A DNA stretch of 64,000 nt, taken from the NCBI RefSeq assembly GCF_000282095.2, contig NZ_AKKC02000014.1, positions 186,001 through 250,000 on the forward strand, written 5' to 3'. The notes under the pieces were generated by a model. It was given only the letters and a program-made list of their open reading frames with translations, did no database searches and was not told where the DNA came from. The translations under genes were made by a program, and so were the position numbers. The DNA is from Rhizobium sp. CF080. GTDB taxonomy: Bacteria; Pseudomonadota; Alphaproteobacteria; Rhizobiales; Rhizobiaceae. Shown here in pieces: positions 24,708 to 33,982 of this stretch (its first letter is position 1; each line of letters begins with the position of its first letter).

Positions 24708-24852
24708 GACGGGTGCGGCGTGCTTCTCGCATCGAACAGTGAGGACTGCAACCACTTCCGGCTGGACCCCAGCCATGTCGCTTCCGGGATTGCGCATCAT
24801 CGGTTTGGCGTTATTGTGCGCGGCTTTCGAAGAGCCGAACAAGGAAACGCAT

Positions 24853-25824
24853 ATGCACAAGGTCATTTTCGATACGGATCCCGGCGTTGACGACGCGATG
24901 GCGCTGCTTTTCCTGCACCGGCATCCCGAGATTGATCTGATCGGCGTCACCACCGTTTTCGGCAACGTGTCGCTTGATCTGACCACCCGCAATGCGCAGT
25001 TCCTGCATAGGGAATGGGGAATTTCCGCGCCGATTGCCAAAGGTGCCGACAGGACGATCGATCCGTTGCGCACCGATGATCGCGCCGCCTCCGTCGTGCA
25101 CGGCCTGGATGGCCTCGGCAATATCGGCGTGCCGGAAGCGATCGACTGGCCGCTCGACCCGCGTCCCGGCTATCAGTTCATCATTGATACCGTGCGCGAC
25201 AATCCGGGCGAGGTGACGTTGATCGCCGTCGGACGCATGACCAACCTGGCGCTGGCGCTGCAGGCCGATCCGGATTTCGCCGGCTTCGTCAAGGAAGTCA
25301 TCGTCATGGGTGGCGCCTTCGATGTGAACGGCAACGTCACGCCGGCCGCCGAAGCCAATATCCATGGTGATCCGGAAGCGGCCGACATCATCTTCACCAC
25401 GCCCTGGAAGGTCACCATCGTCGGTCTCGACGTGACGATGAAGACGATCATGACGGAGGAATACCTCGCCGACATGGCCAAGTCCGGCGAAAAGTCGGTG
25501 CAGCTGCTCTCCGATCTGTCGCAATATTACATCGACTTCTACAAGAGCCGGGTCGGCATCGCCGGCATGGCGGTGCATGACAGCACGGCCTGCGTCTACC
25601 TGGTGCGGCCGGACCTCTTCATCCTGCGCGGCGGTCCGGTGCGCGTCGTCTGCGGCGGCATTGCCGACGGGCAGACGATCCAGGCGCCCGACAGCGGCCG
25701 CAAGTTCATCGGCACGGCCTGGGACGGCCAGCCGAGCCAGTGGGTCTGCACCGATGTCCGCTCAGGCGAGGCGATCGAGGTAATTCGCGCCGCGCTGGTC
25801 GAGAGCCGGGCTTCCGGTGCCTAG
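24853..25824 (+). CDS. Inosine-uridine preferring nucleoside hydrolase
   Basis: The 323-residue protein starts with KVIFDTDPGVDDA (residues 3-15), the calcium-binding Asp cluster of nucleoside hydrolases, and later has GNVTPAAEANIHGDPEAA and HDSTACVYLV, with the active-site residues of the family. It splits a ribonucleoside into base and ribose for salvage. AAGGAAACG precedes the ATG at 24853; the longer open frame upstream is not needed. It diverges from the TauE gene. Confidence 0.92.
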   Translation: MHKVIFDTDPGVDDAMALLFLHRHPEIDLIGVTTVFGNVSLDLTTRNAQFLHREWGISAPIAKGADRTIDPLRTDDRAASVVHGLDGLGNIGVPEAIDWPLDPRPGYQFIIDTVRDNPGEVTLIAVGRMTNLALALQADPDFAGFVKEVIVMGGAFDVNGNVTPAAEANIHGDPEAADIIFTTPWKVTIVGLDVTMKTIMTEEYLADMAKSGEKSVQLLSDLSQYYIDFYKSRVGIAGMAVHDSTACVYLVRPDLFILRGGPVRVVCGGIADGQTIQAPDSGRKFIGTAWDGQPSQWVCTDVRSGEAIEVIRAALVESRASGA

Positions 25825-25941
25825 ACGATTGCTGTTTAGGCAACAGTTCCGGTGCAAATTTTCACGCGGGAACACGAGGCCATTGGCATTTGTGATCGAT
25901 TTCCCTATGTGGGACCTTGATTTTGATATTCTGCAGAGGAC

Positions 25942-26226
25942 ATGGGCGTGACTGCTACATTCGACAAAGTTGCCGACATCATCGCTGAGACCAGCGAAAT
26001 CGATCGCGAGACGATCACGCCGGAAAGCCACACGATCGATGACCTGGGCATCGACAGCCTGGACTTCCTGGATATCGTGTTCGCCATCGACAAGGAATTC
26101 GGTATCAAGATTCCGCTGGAACAGTGGACCCAGGAAGTGAACGAGGGCAAGGTTTCGACGGAAGAATACTTCGTCCTGAAGAACCTCTGTGCCAAGATCG
26201 ACGAGCTGAAGGCGGCCAAGGGCTGA
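25942..26226 (+). CDS. acpXL: Acyl carrier protein AcpXL for very-long-chain lipid A acylation
   Basis: A 94-residue acidic acyl carrier protein with the phosphopantetheine site LGIDSLDFLD (Ser39). AcpXL carries the C28 (omega-1)-hydroxy acyl chain that rhizobia attach to lipid A, and it is longer and more divergent than housekeeping AcpP. It is the first gene of a six-gene set that ends with the acyltransferase lpxXL. Usual rhizobial order and content are kept. AGAGGAC precedes the ATG. Confidence 0.96.
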   Translation: MGVTATFDKVADIIAETSEIDRETITPESHTIDDLGIDSLDFLDIVFAIDKEFGIKIPLEQWTQEVNEGKVSTEEYFVLKNLCAKIDELKAAKG

Positions 26227-26257
26227 TCGTCATCGATCTTCCCGGGCCGGCAAACGG

Positions 26258-26731
26258 ATGCTGCTCGAATATTTCCAGATGATCGACCGCGTCGTGGCGG
26301 TCGATCTCACGGCTAAAGTGCTGAAGGCGCAGTCCATCGTGCCGTCCAAAAGTCCTGTCTTCGAGGGCCATTTTCCCGGAATGCCGCTGGTACCGGGCGT
26401 GCTGCTGATCGAGACCATGGCGCAGGCCTCCGGTTTCCTGGTGCTCGCCGCCACCGATTTCGCCGCCATGCCGTTCCTGATGTCGGTCGACGGCGCCAAG
26501 ATGCGCTCCTTCGTCGAGCCCGACGCGGTGCTCGACATCGAGGCGTTTCTGGAACATGAGGGATCGGGCTACGCGGTCGCCAAGGCGAAGATCACCAGCG
26601 CCGGCAAGAAGGTCTGCGACGCGCAGTTGAAGCTGCGCACCATGCCGTTCAGCGAAATCCCGCTGGCGCCGGTCATCCGCAAGCGGGCGGAAGAAGTCGG
26701 CCTGATGGACGCGATTGCCGCACGCGCTTAA
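26258..26731 (+). CDS. fabZXL: 3-hydroxyacyl-ACP dehydratase, FabZ-like, of the lipid A cluster
   Basis: The 157-residue protein has the hot-dog fold active site FEGHFPGMPLVPGVL with His38, and Glu52 in LIETMAQA. It should dehydrate 3-hydroxyacyl-AcpXL during elongation of the very long chain. It lies 31 bases after acpXL on the same strand. The ribosome site is weak, which suggests coupling to acpXL translation. Confidence 0.92.
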   Translation: MLLEYFQMIDRVVAVDLTAKVLKAQSIVPSKSPVFEGHFPGMPLVPGVLLIETMAQASGFLVLAATDFAAMPFLMSVDGAKMRSFVEPDAVLDIEAFLEHEGSGYAVAKAKITSAGKKVCDAQLKLRTMPFSEIPLAPVIRKRAEEVGLMDAIAARA

Positions 26732-26770
26732 AAGCTCACCTTTCCAACCCGGTGAGTCAAAGAGGACATT

Positions 26771-27970
26771 ATGAAGTCTGACAATGATGTCGTGATTACC
26801 GGTATCGGGATCGTCACCAGCCAGGGCGTGGGCAAGGAGCCGCATATCGCGCTGCTGTCGTCGGCAGAAGCGGGCGCCCCGAACGTCGAGACCGACCGTT
26901 TCGCACCCTATCCGGTGCATCCGATGCCCGAGATCGACTGGTCGGCACAGATCGCCAAACGCGGCGACCAGCGCCAGATGGAGAACTGGCAGCGGCTCGG
27001 CGTGTTTTCCGCGGGCCTTGCGCTCGACGACGCTGGACTGAAGACGGATGCGGAAGCCTGCGCCTCCATGGACATGATCGTGGCCGCCGGCGGCGGCGAG
27101 CGCGACATCAAGGTCGATTCGCTGATCGTCGATGAGGCACTGAAGCGCAACGACCGCGAAATGCTCTTGAACGAGAAGCTGACGACCGAGCTTCGTCCCA
27201 CGCTGTTTCTGGCCCAGCTTTCCAACCTCGTCGCCGGCAATATCTCGATCGTCCATAAGGTCACCGGTTCGTCGCGCACCTTCATGGGCGAGGAAGCGGC
27301 CGGCATATCCGCCGTCGAGACCGCTTTTCACCGCATCAAGGCGGGGCAGTCGACCCATAGCCTGGTCGGCGGCGCCTTCGTGGCCGAACGCGCCGACATC
27401 ATCCTTCTCGTCGAAGGTATTCGCGCGCATGCGACCGGCGGCTGGCATCCGCTGTGGTCGCGTTCCACCGAGGATGGCGGCGGCATGATCATGGGTACGG
27501 TCGGCGCCTTCCTGGTGCTCGAATCGCGCGCCCATGCCGAGGCTCGGGGCGCGCATGTCTACGCCGTCATCGATGCGATCGAAGGCGATCGCGGCAATCG
27601 AGACGAAGGTAGGCTCGAAAAGCGCCTCACCCGTCTTGCCGGCCATGCCTCCGGGATTTCCAAGGCCGATACGGTCGTCTTTTCGGGTGCCAGCGGCATG
27701 GTCGATCTGGCGTCGCGCGAAAAGGCGCTGCTGGAGACGGCGTTCCCCGGTGCGACGATCCGCGGTTTCGGCGGCGTCACCGGTCATGGCATGGAAGCGC
27801 AGTTCCCGCTTGGTCTGGCACTTGCCGCACTGACCTTGGATGGGGCCGCAAAGGTTCCCACATTCGATGCCCAGAACGAACGGCCGATGGCGGCGCCCGC
27901 AAAGCATGCGGTGGTGACGACGATCGGTTATACGCGCGGCGAGGGCCTTGCAGTCCTCTCGGCCGCGTAA
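26771..27970 (+). CDS. fabF2XL: KAS-like protein lacking the active-site Cys (FabF2XL)
   Basis: The 399-residue protein has the beta-ketoacyl synthase fold (VVITGIGIVTSQG at the start, GFGGVTGHGMEAQFPL near the end). The nucleophile loop reads VTGSSRTF (residues 164-171) where active enzymes have TACAS, so Cys is replaced, apparently by Ser167. The His motif of GHTLGAAG type is present in altered form. By analogy with the chain-length factors of polyketide synthases it may pair with the intact synthase encoded next. AGAGGAC precedes the ATG; the next gene starts ten bases after the stop. Confidence 0.9.
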   Translation: MKSDNDVVITGIGIVTSQGVGKEPHIALLSSAEAGAPNVETDRFAPYPVHPMPEIDWSAQIAKRGDQRQMENWQRLGVFSAGLALDDAGLKTDAEACASMDMIVAAGGGERDIKVDSLIVDEALKRNDREMLLNEKLTTELRPTLFLAQLSNLVAGNISIVHKVTGSSRTFMGEEAAGISAVETAFHRIKAGQSTHSLVGGAFVAERADIILLVEGIRAHATGGWHPLWSRSTEDGGGMIMGTVGAFLVLESRAHAEARGAHVYAVIDAIEGDRGNRDEGRLEKRLTRLAGHASGISKADTVVFSGASGMVDLASREKALLETAFPGATIRGFGGVTGHGMEAQFPLGLALAALTLDGAAKVPTFDAQNERPMAAPAKHAVVTTIGYTRGEGLAVLSAA

Positions 27971-27980
27971 AGGAGCTATG

Positions 27981-29267
27981 ATGAGCGACAACCGCTTCAA
28001 GGATCATCTCGGCCGCCCGATCATCGCGATCACCGGCATGGGCGTCATCACTTCGCTCGGCCAGGGCCTTGCCGACAACTGGGCGGCACTGACCTCGGGC
28101 ACGTCCGGCATCCACAAGGTGACCCGCTTTCCGACCGAAGGCCTGTCCACCCGGATCAGCGGCACGGTCGATTTCATCGCCGTTCCGGCCGAAAACTCCG
28201 TCGAACGATCCTTTGCCTTCGCTCGCGAAACCACGACCGAGGCGCTCGCCCAGTCGGGCCTTTCCGGCGATTTCGACGGCCCGCTCTTTCTTGCAGCGCC
28301 GCCGGTCGAGCCGGAATGGAGCGACCGTTTCGCGCTGGCCGACCGCGCCCCGCCGTCGAAGGCCGAGGGCGATGCCTATGACCGGTTCCTGGCTGCCATG
28401 CGCGAGCGTCCCGATCCGGTCTTCCTCGAAGCCGTCCAGTTCGGCTCGATCTCCGAGCGCCTCGCCGACAAGTTCGGCACCCGCGGTCTGCCGGTGACCC
28501 TTTCAACGGCCTGTGCTTCCGGCGTCACCGCCATCCAGCTCGGCGTCGAGGCGATCCGCCAGGGCCGCACCGACCGCTCGCTGGTGGTTGCGACCGACGG
28601 TTCGGTCAGCGCCGAAGCGCTGATCCGCTTCTCGCTTCTCTCGGCTCTTTCCACCCAGAACGACCCGCCGGAAAAGGCCTCCAAGCCGTTCAGCAAGGAT
28701 CGCGACGGTTTCGTCATCGCCGAAGGTGCAGCGACGCTGGTGCTCGAATCGCTCGAATCGGCGATCGCCCGCGGTGCCAAGGTGCTCGGCATCATGAAGG
28801 GCTGCGGCGAGAAGGCCGACCATTTCCACCGCACCCGGTCCTCGCCGGACGGCGGCCCGGCGATTGCCACGATCCGCGCGGCGCTTGCGGATGCGGGCAT
28901 GGATGAGAGCGGTATCGGCTACATCAACGCCCATGGCACCTCGACGCCTGAAAACGACAAGATGGAATATGGCGCGATGCTGGCCGTCTTTGGCGACCGG
29001 CTGAAGGAAATCCCGGTGTCCTCCAACAAGTCGATGATCGGCCATACGCTGACCGCCGCAGGTGCCGTCGAAGCCGTGTTCTCGATCCAGACGATGCTGA
29101 CCGGCACGCTGCCGCCGACCATCAACTACACCAATCCGGACCCGACGATCATGCTCGACGTCGTGCCGAACAAGAAGCGGGATGGGCAGCCGAAGGCGGT
29201 GCTTTCCAACTCATTCGGTTTCGGCGGACAGAACGCCAGCCTTGTCATGACGCTGGAACCGGCTTAG
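27981..29267 (+). CDS. fabF1XL: Beta-ketoacyl-ACP synthase (FabF1XL)
   Basis: The 428-residue protein is an intact KAS II-type condensing enzyme: Cys178 in LSTACASG, His in NAHGTSTPEND, and His in SNKSMIGHTLTAAGA. It elongates the chain on AcpXL. I chose the second of two adjacent ATGs (27981) because it is five bases from AGGAG, while the first (27978) is too close. Together with the Cys-less neighbour it may form a heterodimer. Confidence 0.92.
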   Translation: MSDNRFKDHLGRPIIAITGMGVITSLGQGLADNWAALTSGTSGIHKVTRFPTEGLSTRISGTVDFIAVPAENSVERSFAFARETTTEALAQSGLSGDFDGPLFLAAPPVEPEWSDRFALADRAPPSKAEGDAYDRFLAAMRERPDPVFLEAVQFGSISERLADKFGTRGLPVTLSTACASGVTAIQLGVEAIRQGRTDRSLVVATDGSVSAEALIRFSLLSALSTQNDPPEKASKPFSKDRDGFVIAEGAATLVLESLESAIARGAKVLGIMKGCGEKADHFHRTRSSPDGGPAIATIRAALADAGMDESGIGYINAHGTSTPENDKMEYGAMLAVFGDRLKEIPVSSNKSMIGHTLTAAGAVEAVFSIQTMLTGTLPPTINYTNPDPTIMLDVVPNKKRDGQPKAVLSNSFGFGGQNASLVMTLEPA

Positions 29268-29324
29268 AGACCGTCGCCAATCACGTTTGACGAATTGGGA
29301 CGCCTCCGGGCGAAGGAAGACTAT

Positions 29325-30353
29325 ATGCGCGCTCTGCAACTGATCGATGACCGGAAGCTCGAAGCGGTGGACATTCCCGAACCGGAAGCTCCCGGTCCGG
29401 GCGAGGTCACCCTGCGGGTCAAGGCCGTTGCGCTCAATCATATCGACGTCTGGGGCTGGCGCGGCATGGCATTCGCCAAGCGCAAGATGCCGCTGACGAT
29501 CGGCGCGGAAGCCTCTGGCGTCGTCGAAGCGATCGGTCCGGGCGTCTCGAACGTGCTGCCGGGCCAACTCGTGTCGATCTACGGTGCGCGCACCTGCGGG
29601 CTGTGCAAGCCCTGCCGCGAGAAGCGCGACAATCTCTGCGAACACGTCTCGGGCGTGCACGGGTTCCATCTCGACGGCTTTGCGCAGGAGAAGGCCAACC
29701 TGCCGGCCCGCCTGCTGGTGCCGGCGCCTCCGGGTGTCGATGCGGTTGCCGCAGCACTGGCGCCGGTCACTTTCGGCACTGTCGAGCACATGCTGTTCGA
29801 CAATGCCAAGCTGCAGCCGGGCGAAACCATCCTGGTTCACGCAGGCGGCTCGGGCATCGGCACGGCTGCGATCCAGCTCGCCAAGAAGATCGGCTGCACG
29901 GTGATCACCACCGTCGGCTCGGACGACAAGATCGAACGGGCCAAGGCGCTCGGCGCCGATCACGTCATCAACTATCGCACCGACCGCTTCGAGGGTGTCG
30001 TGCGCAAGCTCACCAAGAAGAAGGGCGTCGACGTCGTCTTCGAACATGTCGGCAAGGACACCTGGGCAGGCTCGATGCTGTGCATGAAGCGCGGCGGCCG
30101 CCTCGTGACCTGCGGCTCCACATCCGGCGTCTCGACCGACATGAACCTGATGATGCTCTTCCAGCAGCAATTGAAGCTGTTCGGTTCGTTCGGCTGCCGC
30201 ATGGAGAACATGGCAAATGCCATGCAGAAGATGGCCCAGGGCATCGTTCATCCCGTCATCGATACTGAAGTCACCTTCGCCGAGATCGACAAGGCGCTGG
30301 AGCGGATGGAAACCCGCCAGGTGTTCGGCAAAATCGTCCTCCGGATGGACTGA
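29325..30353 (+). CDS. adh2XL: Zinc-type alcohol dehydrogenase-like oxidoreductase of the lipid A cluster
   Basis: The 342-residue medium-chain dehydrogenase has GARTCGLCKPCREKRDNLC with four Cys that could bind structural zinc. A Rossmann dinucleotide site follows in VHAGGSGIGTAAIQLAKK. In rhizobia this gene sits between fabF1XL and lpxXL, where it may reduce a double bond or handle the hydroxyl of the very-long chain; the reaction is not proven from sequence. GAAGGAAG precedes the ATG at 29325. Confidence 0.88.
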   Translation: MRALQLIDDRKLEAVDIPEPEAPGPGEVTLRVKAVALNHIDVWGWRGMAFAKRKMPLTIGAEASGVVEAIGPGVSNVLPGQLVSIYGARTCGLCKPCREKRDNLCEHVSGVHGFHLDGFAQEKANLPARLLVPAPPGVDAVAAALAPVTFGTVEHMLFDNAKLQPGETILVHAGGSGIGTAAIQLAKKIGCTVITTVGSDDKIERAKALGADHVINYRTDRFEGVVRKLTKKKGVDVVFEHVGKDTWAGSMLCMKRGGRLVTCGSTSGVSTDMNLMMLFQQQLKLFGSFGCRMENMANAMQKMAQGIVHPVIDTEVTFAEIDKALERMETRQVFGKIVLRMD

Positions 30354-30370
30354 GGCACCCGCCCTTGAAG

Positions 30371-31294
30371 ATGTTCCTGACCCGGATCGCTCTGGCGTTA
30401 CTCCACTTCCAGCAATGGCTGGTGGCGCAGAGCGCGTTCGGGCTCCTCAACTTCCTGAAGATTTTTCCGGCGGATCCGGGCATCCGGTTTGCCGACCGGA
30501 TGGCGCGACGCATCGGGCCGAAGCTTGGCCGCCACAAGTTGATGCTTGTCAATTTACGCAACGCCTATCCGGAAAAGACCGACGAGGAGCTGCAAGAGAT
30601 CGCCATCGCGAGCTGGGGCCATATGGGCCGGCTTGCCGCCGAATACGTCTTCCTCGACCGGCTGTTCGATTTCGATCCCGAACAGGAGAAGCCGGGTCGG
30701 GTGGAAGTTTCCGGCGTTCCGATCTTTGCCGACCTGCGTGACAATCCGCGGCCGTTCATCGTGTTTACGGCCCATACGGGCAATTTCGAACTGCTGCCGG
30801 TCGCCGGCAATGCGTTCGGTCTCGAAGTGACGGTGCTGTTTCGACCACCGAACAACCCCTATATCGCCGACAAGGTCTTTGCCTTCCGCAGCGCTCGCAT
30901 GGGCCAGCTGGTGCCTTCGCATGCCGGCTCGTCCTTCGCGCTTGCACGCAAGCTCGAAACGGGCGGCGGTGTCGGCGTTCTGGTGGACCAGAAATTCCGC
31001 AAGGGGCTCAAGACCACCTTTTTTGGCCGACCGGTGCAGACCAGCCCGTTGCTCGCAAAGCTGGTCCGGCAGTTCGATGCGGAAGTTTATCCGGCTCGTT
31101 GCATCCGTCTGCCCGGCAATCGTTTCCGGCTTGAGATCGAGCCGAGGATCGAACTGCCGCGCGACGCGAACGGCAAACTCGATCTCCAGGCCACCGGACA
31201 GATCCTCAACGACAAGGTGGAAAGCTGGGTTCGCGAATATCCCGAACAATGGCTCTGGTACCACGACCGGTGGCACATCAAGCGGTATCTGTAG
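30371..31294 (+). CDS. lpxXL: Lipid A very-long-chain acyltransferase LpxXL
   Basis: The 307-residue inner-membrane protein belongs to the LpxL/LpxM (HtrB) acyltransferases. An N-terminal hydrophobic anchor is followed by AHTGNFE, which gives the HxxxxE catalytic pair with His135. It moves the C28 chain from AcpXL to the lipid A precursor. I start at the ATG at 30371; a TTG two codons earlier is possible. It begins 17 bases after the dehydrogenase and ends the operon. Confidence 0.94.
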   Translation: MFLTRIALALLHFQQWLVAQSAFGLLNFLKIFPADPGIRFADRMARRIGPKLGRHKLMLVNLRNAYPEKTDEELQEIAIASWGHMGRLAAEYVFLDRLFDFDPEQEKPGRVEVSGVPIFADLRDNPRPFIVFTAHTGNFELLPVAGNAFGLEVTVLFRPPNNPYIADKVFAFRSARMGQLVPSHAGSSFALARKLETGGGVGVLVDQKFRKGLKTTFFGRPVQTSPLLAKLVRQFDAEVYPARCIRLPGNRFRLEIEPRIELPRDANGKLDLQATGQILNDKVESWVREYPEQWLWYHDRWHIKRYL

Positions 31295-31479
31295 TCGGAT
31301 AATGTGTCAGGTTGTTCTGCATCTTTGGATTGCGAAACTTGACTTTCTACGTTAAGTCAACGGCCATAAATCAGGTCCGTTTCTGAGAGATAAATTAATC
31401 TGAATCGTATTGAATACTGGAAGCGCCGCTCCTCCAGAAAGGATCGGCGGTAATCTCCGGCCGAGGGGGAGGCAGTTTC

Positions 31480-32193
31480 TTGGAAGCGTTGATCGATCTG
31501 TTCTGGTCAAAATATGCCGATCTTCGGCAGGCGGTCGAACGCAATGACGCGTCCGCGACCGCTTCGCTCGATCGGGACCTCGATCCGCTTCTGCTCGCCG
31601 TCTTTTCGAGCCAGAGCAAGGATCCGGCGAGCATCCAGGCGCAATTCCGCTTCGCGCTCGACCTCCTGAACGAAGAGGCTGACGACCGCGGCTGCGTGCG
31701 CCGTAACGGGCATCTGCTGCAGATGCTCGTCGAACGCTACGTGGTTCCTGAAACGGGTCTGACGGCCAACCGCCGTCCGGAGCCGGAATCGCCGGAGCAT
31801 GCGGTGATCGCCGATGCGACGGCAGACGGCTTTCTCGACGACGCGCTGCTTAACCGCATTTCCGACCGTATCGTCGTGATCGCGCCGGGCTATCGGATCT
31901 TCTACTCCAACGAGACCAACGCGCGCCGTCTCGACCTGACGCGCGACGAACTGATCGGCCGACATTTCGCGGAATTCGTCGGCCTGCACCGTTTCAAGAA
32001 CGAGTTCAAGCCGAACCTCGACCGATGTTTTGCGGGCGAGAGCATCTCGCTTACCTATGCGGATCAGATCGACGGTCAGACGGTGGTGATCCGCTGCCGC
32101 ATGTCGCCCTGTGTTTCCGGCTCATCGCAGTTGATCGGCGCGCTCCTGGTCATGCAGGAAACCGCCGACCGCCGTCGTCGCCCGGCAGCCTGA
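31480..32193 (+). CDS. PAS-domain protein
   Basis: A 237-residue soluble protein. The first 120 residues are helical and match no domain I know. Residues 125-230 look like a PAS domain (VVIAPGYRIFYSNETNARRLDL, then ELIGRHFAEFVG). No output domain follows, so it may be a sensor partner for another protein. Translation appears to start at TTG after a strong GGGGGAGG site. It is preceded by 185 bases after lpxXL and converges with the VOC gene, with three bases between the stops. Confidence 0.75.
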   Translation: MEALIDLFWSKYADLRQAVERNDASATASLDRDLDPLLLAVFSSQSKDPASIQAQFRFALDLLNEEADDRGCVRRNGHLLQMLVERYVVPETGLTANRRPEPESPEHAVIADATADGFLDDALLNRISDRIVVIAPGYRIFYSNETNARRLDLTRDELIGRHFAEFVGLHRFKNEFKPNLDRCFAGESISLTYADQIDGQTVVIRCRMSPCVSGSSQLIGALLVMQETADRRRRPAA

Positions 32194-32196
32194 TCT

Positions 32197-32553
32197 CTAT
32201 TTGTCAGACCAGACGGCCAGTTCGTAACCTTGCCGATCGGCAAAGTGGAATCGCCGCCCGCCGGGGAACGAGAAGATCGGCTTGAAGACCCTGCCGCCGG
32301 CTTTTTCGACCCGCCCAAGGGCATCGTCCAGGTCGTCCGCGAAGAGAATGACGAGCGGGCCGCCTTTGGCTGTTACATCTGTCGATTTCGCAAAGCCGCC
32401 CGTCAGCCTTCCGTCCTGGAATTCGCAATAGTCCGGTCCATAGTCCGTGAAAGTCCAGCCGAAGGCCGAGCCGTAGAACGCCTTGGCGTCTTCGATGTTC
32501 TCCACGTTGAATTCGATATAGTCGATCTTGCGATCGGCTCCCTTGCTGCCCAT
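32197..32553 (-). CDS. VOC/glyoxalase-family protein
   Basis: A 118-residue single vicinal-oxygen-chelate domain (IDYIEFNVENIEDAKAFYGSAFGW at the start, FHFADRQGYELAVWS at the end). The subgroup includes putative glyoxalases and antibiotic-binding proteins; the ligand is unknown. AGGAGGG precedes the ATG. It starts nine bases after the SRPBCC gene and is the last of three genes in one direction with an AraC regulator. Confidence 0.85.
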   Translation of the reverse strand: MGSKGADRKIDYIEFNVENIEDAKAFYGSAFGWTFTDYGPDYCEFQDGRLTGGFAKSTDVTAKGGPLVILFADDLDDALGRVEKAGGRVFKPIFSFPGGRRFHFADRQGYELAVWSDK

Positions 32554-32562
32554 CGGACCCTC

Positions 32563-32970
32563 CTAGTTCTTTTCTTCCAGCAGATTCTTCAGTGCCTTGA
32601 GATCCTTCCGCACATGGGCGGCATCTACTTCGAAGGCCATGTCGTCGAGGTCGGGGCGCTGGAAAAGCGTGAACATGACTTCCGCGCCATCGCCGTTCGC
32701 CACGACGCGCAGCGGGTTCTCGACGACAAGGCCGTTTTCCATCGTCACCGTGTGGTCCAGAATGCCGAACGGATTGTCATCGGAGAAACGCACGCGGACC
32801 AGGCCGACCGGTCCGCCGTCGCCGATCCAGTCGTCGCCGTCGCGGGTCAGCCCGGCGGTAAGGCCCGATGCCCAGAGCGGCATGTTTTCCGGACGACTCG
32901 CGAAGGCGTAAACGTGCTGCCAGGGCTTCTCGATGCCGATATGGATGATGCGGGCGGGCAGGGTGGTCAT
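32563..32970 (-). CDS. SRPBCC (START-like) family protein
   Basis: About 135 residues with the helix-grip pattern of the SRPBCC superfamily (IHIGIEKPWQHVYAFASRPENMP, later HTVTMENGLVV). Members bind small hydrophobic ligands or act as polyketide cyclases. AGGAGG lies before two adjacent ATGs, and the second (32970) has the better spacing. It lies between the AraC gene and the VOC gene and is probably co-transcribed with both. Confidence 0.82.
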   Translation of the reverse strand: MTTLPARIIHIGIEKPWQHVYAFASRPENMPLWASGLTAGLTRDGDDWIGDGGPVGLVRVRFSDDNPFGILDHTVTMENGLVVENPLRVVANGDGAEVMFTLFQRPDLDDMAFEVDAAHVRKDLKALKNLLEEKN

Positions 32971-33037
32971 CATAGCCTCCTCGATTTTCCCTCGGTCTAA
33001 CCGAAGAGAAGCGGCGGTTCTTGAACAAAACGGACAG

Positions 33038-33808
33038 TCAGCCGCAAATCTGTCCGCGGATCTCCTTTGGTGTCAAAGTCGTCAATTCCTTCACGTCGCG
33101 CGTCATATGCGCCTGATCGGCATAACCGGCTTCAAGCGCGAAAACCGCAAGGTCTCCGGGTTGGCGCACCAGGCGAAGAAAGCGCTGCAGGCGAAGGATA
33201 CGCTCGAGCGTCTTCGGCCCGTAGCCGAAATGTTCGCGGCTGCGCCGGCGCAGCGTGCGTTCGCCAAAGTTGTTTCGCCCGGACAGTGCCGGAGATGCGT
33301 CGACGCCGAGAGAGTCGAAGAGCGCTTCCATGTCGCTCTGCGGATCAGCGACCCCCGAGGCCTCGTTTTCGGCCCACATCCGGAAAAGAGCCTGCCGGGC
33401 CAGCGAGCAGGTCTCTTCGGCAAGCCGCTCCTCGATGGTCCGGACGTCGTCTCGCAACTCCCGGAGCGGCACGGCCTTGCCGACCAGCTCGCTCAAAGGG
33501 ACATCGAGCCAGCGCAGGGCCGCACCCGGCCTGAAACGCAGGCCCAGAACGGTTTCTCCGGCGGGGAGGGCCGGAAAAGCAGCAGTGCGGTCGGGGCCGA
33601 TCACCATCAATCGGCCGCCGGCCCAGATCAGGTCGGAGCAACCGTCCGGCACGACCGCGACCTGGCCTTCGAAGTCATGGGGCAGCCGATGCGACCAGAC
33701 ACGGTAAAACAGTTTCGACACCGGCCCGATCGCCGGCCGCTCTCGGTAAGCACCGGCGCGCATGGCCAGACGCGGCCTGGCCGCCCTCGTATCTGCGATG
33801 TCTTTCAT
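33038..33808 (-). CDS. AraC-family transcriptional regulator
   Basis: The 256-residue protein has an N-terminal DUF6597-like ligand domain (HDFEGQVAVVPDGCSDLIW) and a C-terminal AraC DNA-binding domain (FGERTLRRRSREHFGYGPKTLERILRLQRFL in part, then AGYADQAHMTRDVKELT). The two downstream small-ligand proteins are likely its targets by position. The start at 33808 is followed by an alternative ATG 15 codons in. Confidence 0.85.
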   Translation of the reverse strand: MKDIADTRAARPRLAMRAGAYRERPAIGPVSKLFYRVWSHRLPHDFEGQVAVVPDGCSDLIWAGGRLMVIGPDRTAAFPALPAGETVLGLRFRPGAALRWLDVPLSELVGKAVPLRELRDDVRTIEERLAEETCSLARQALFRMWAENEASGVADPQSDMEALFDSLGVDASPALSGRNNFGERTLRRRSREHFGYGPKTLERILRLQRFLRLVRQPGDLAVFALEAGYADQAHMTRDVKELTTLTPKEIRGQICG

Positions 33809-33982
33809 GCCCTCGTTTTGGCATCAGAAGGGGGCGTTCACAAGGCATGCGCATCGACGGAAATCGAGACTTTCGGGTCGCAGGCGTGTCATCGAAATTT
33901 AATCGTTTAGCGTCGCCATCGCCTTGCCGTTTCCCTATATGAATGCGACAACACCCTCGAATCTCAATATGGAGGCACATCC

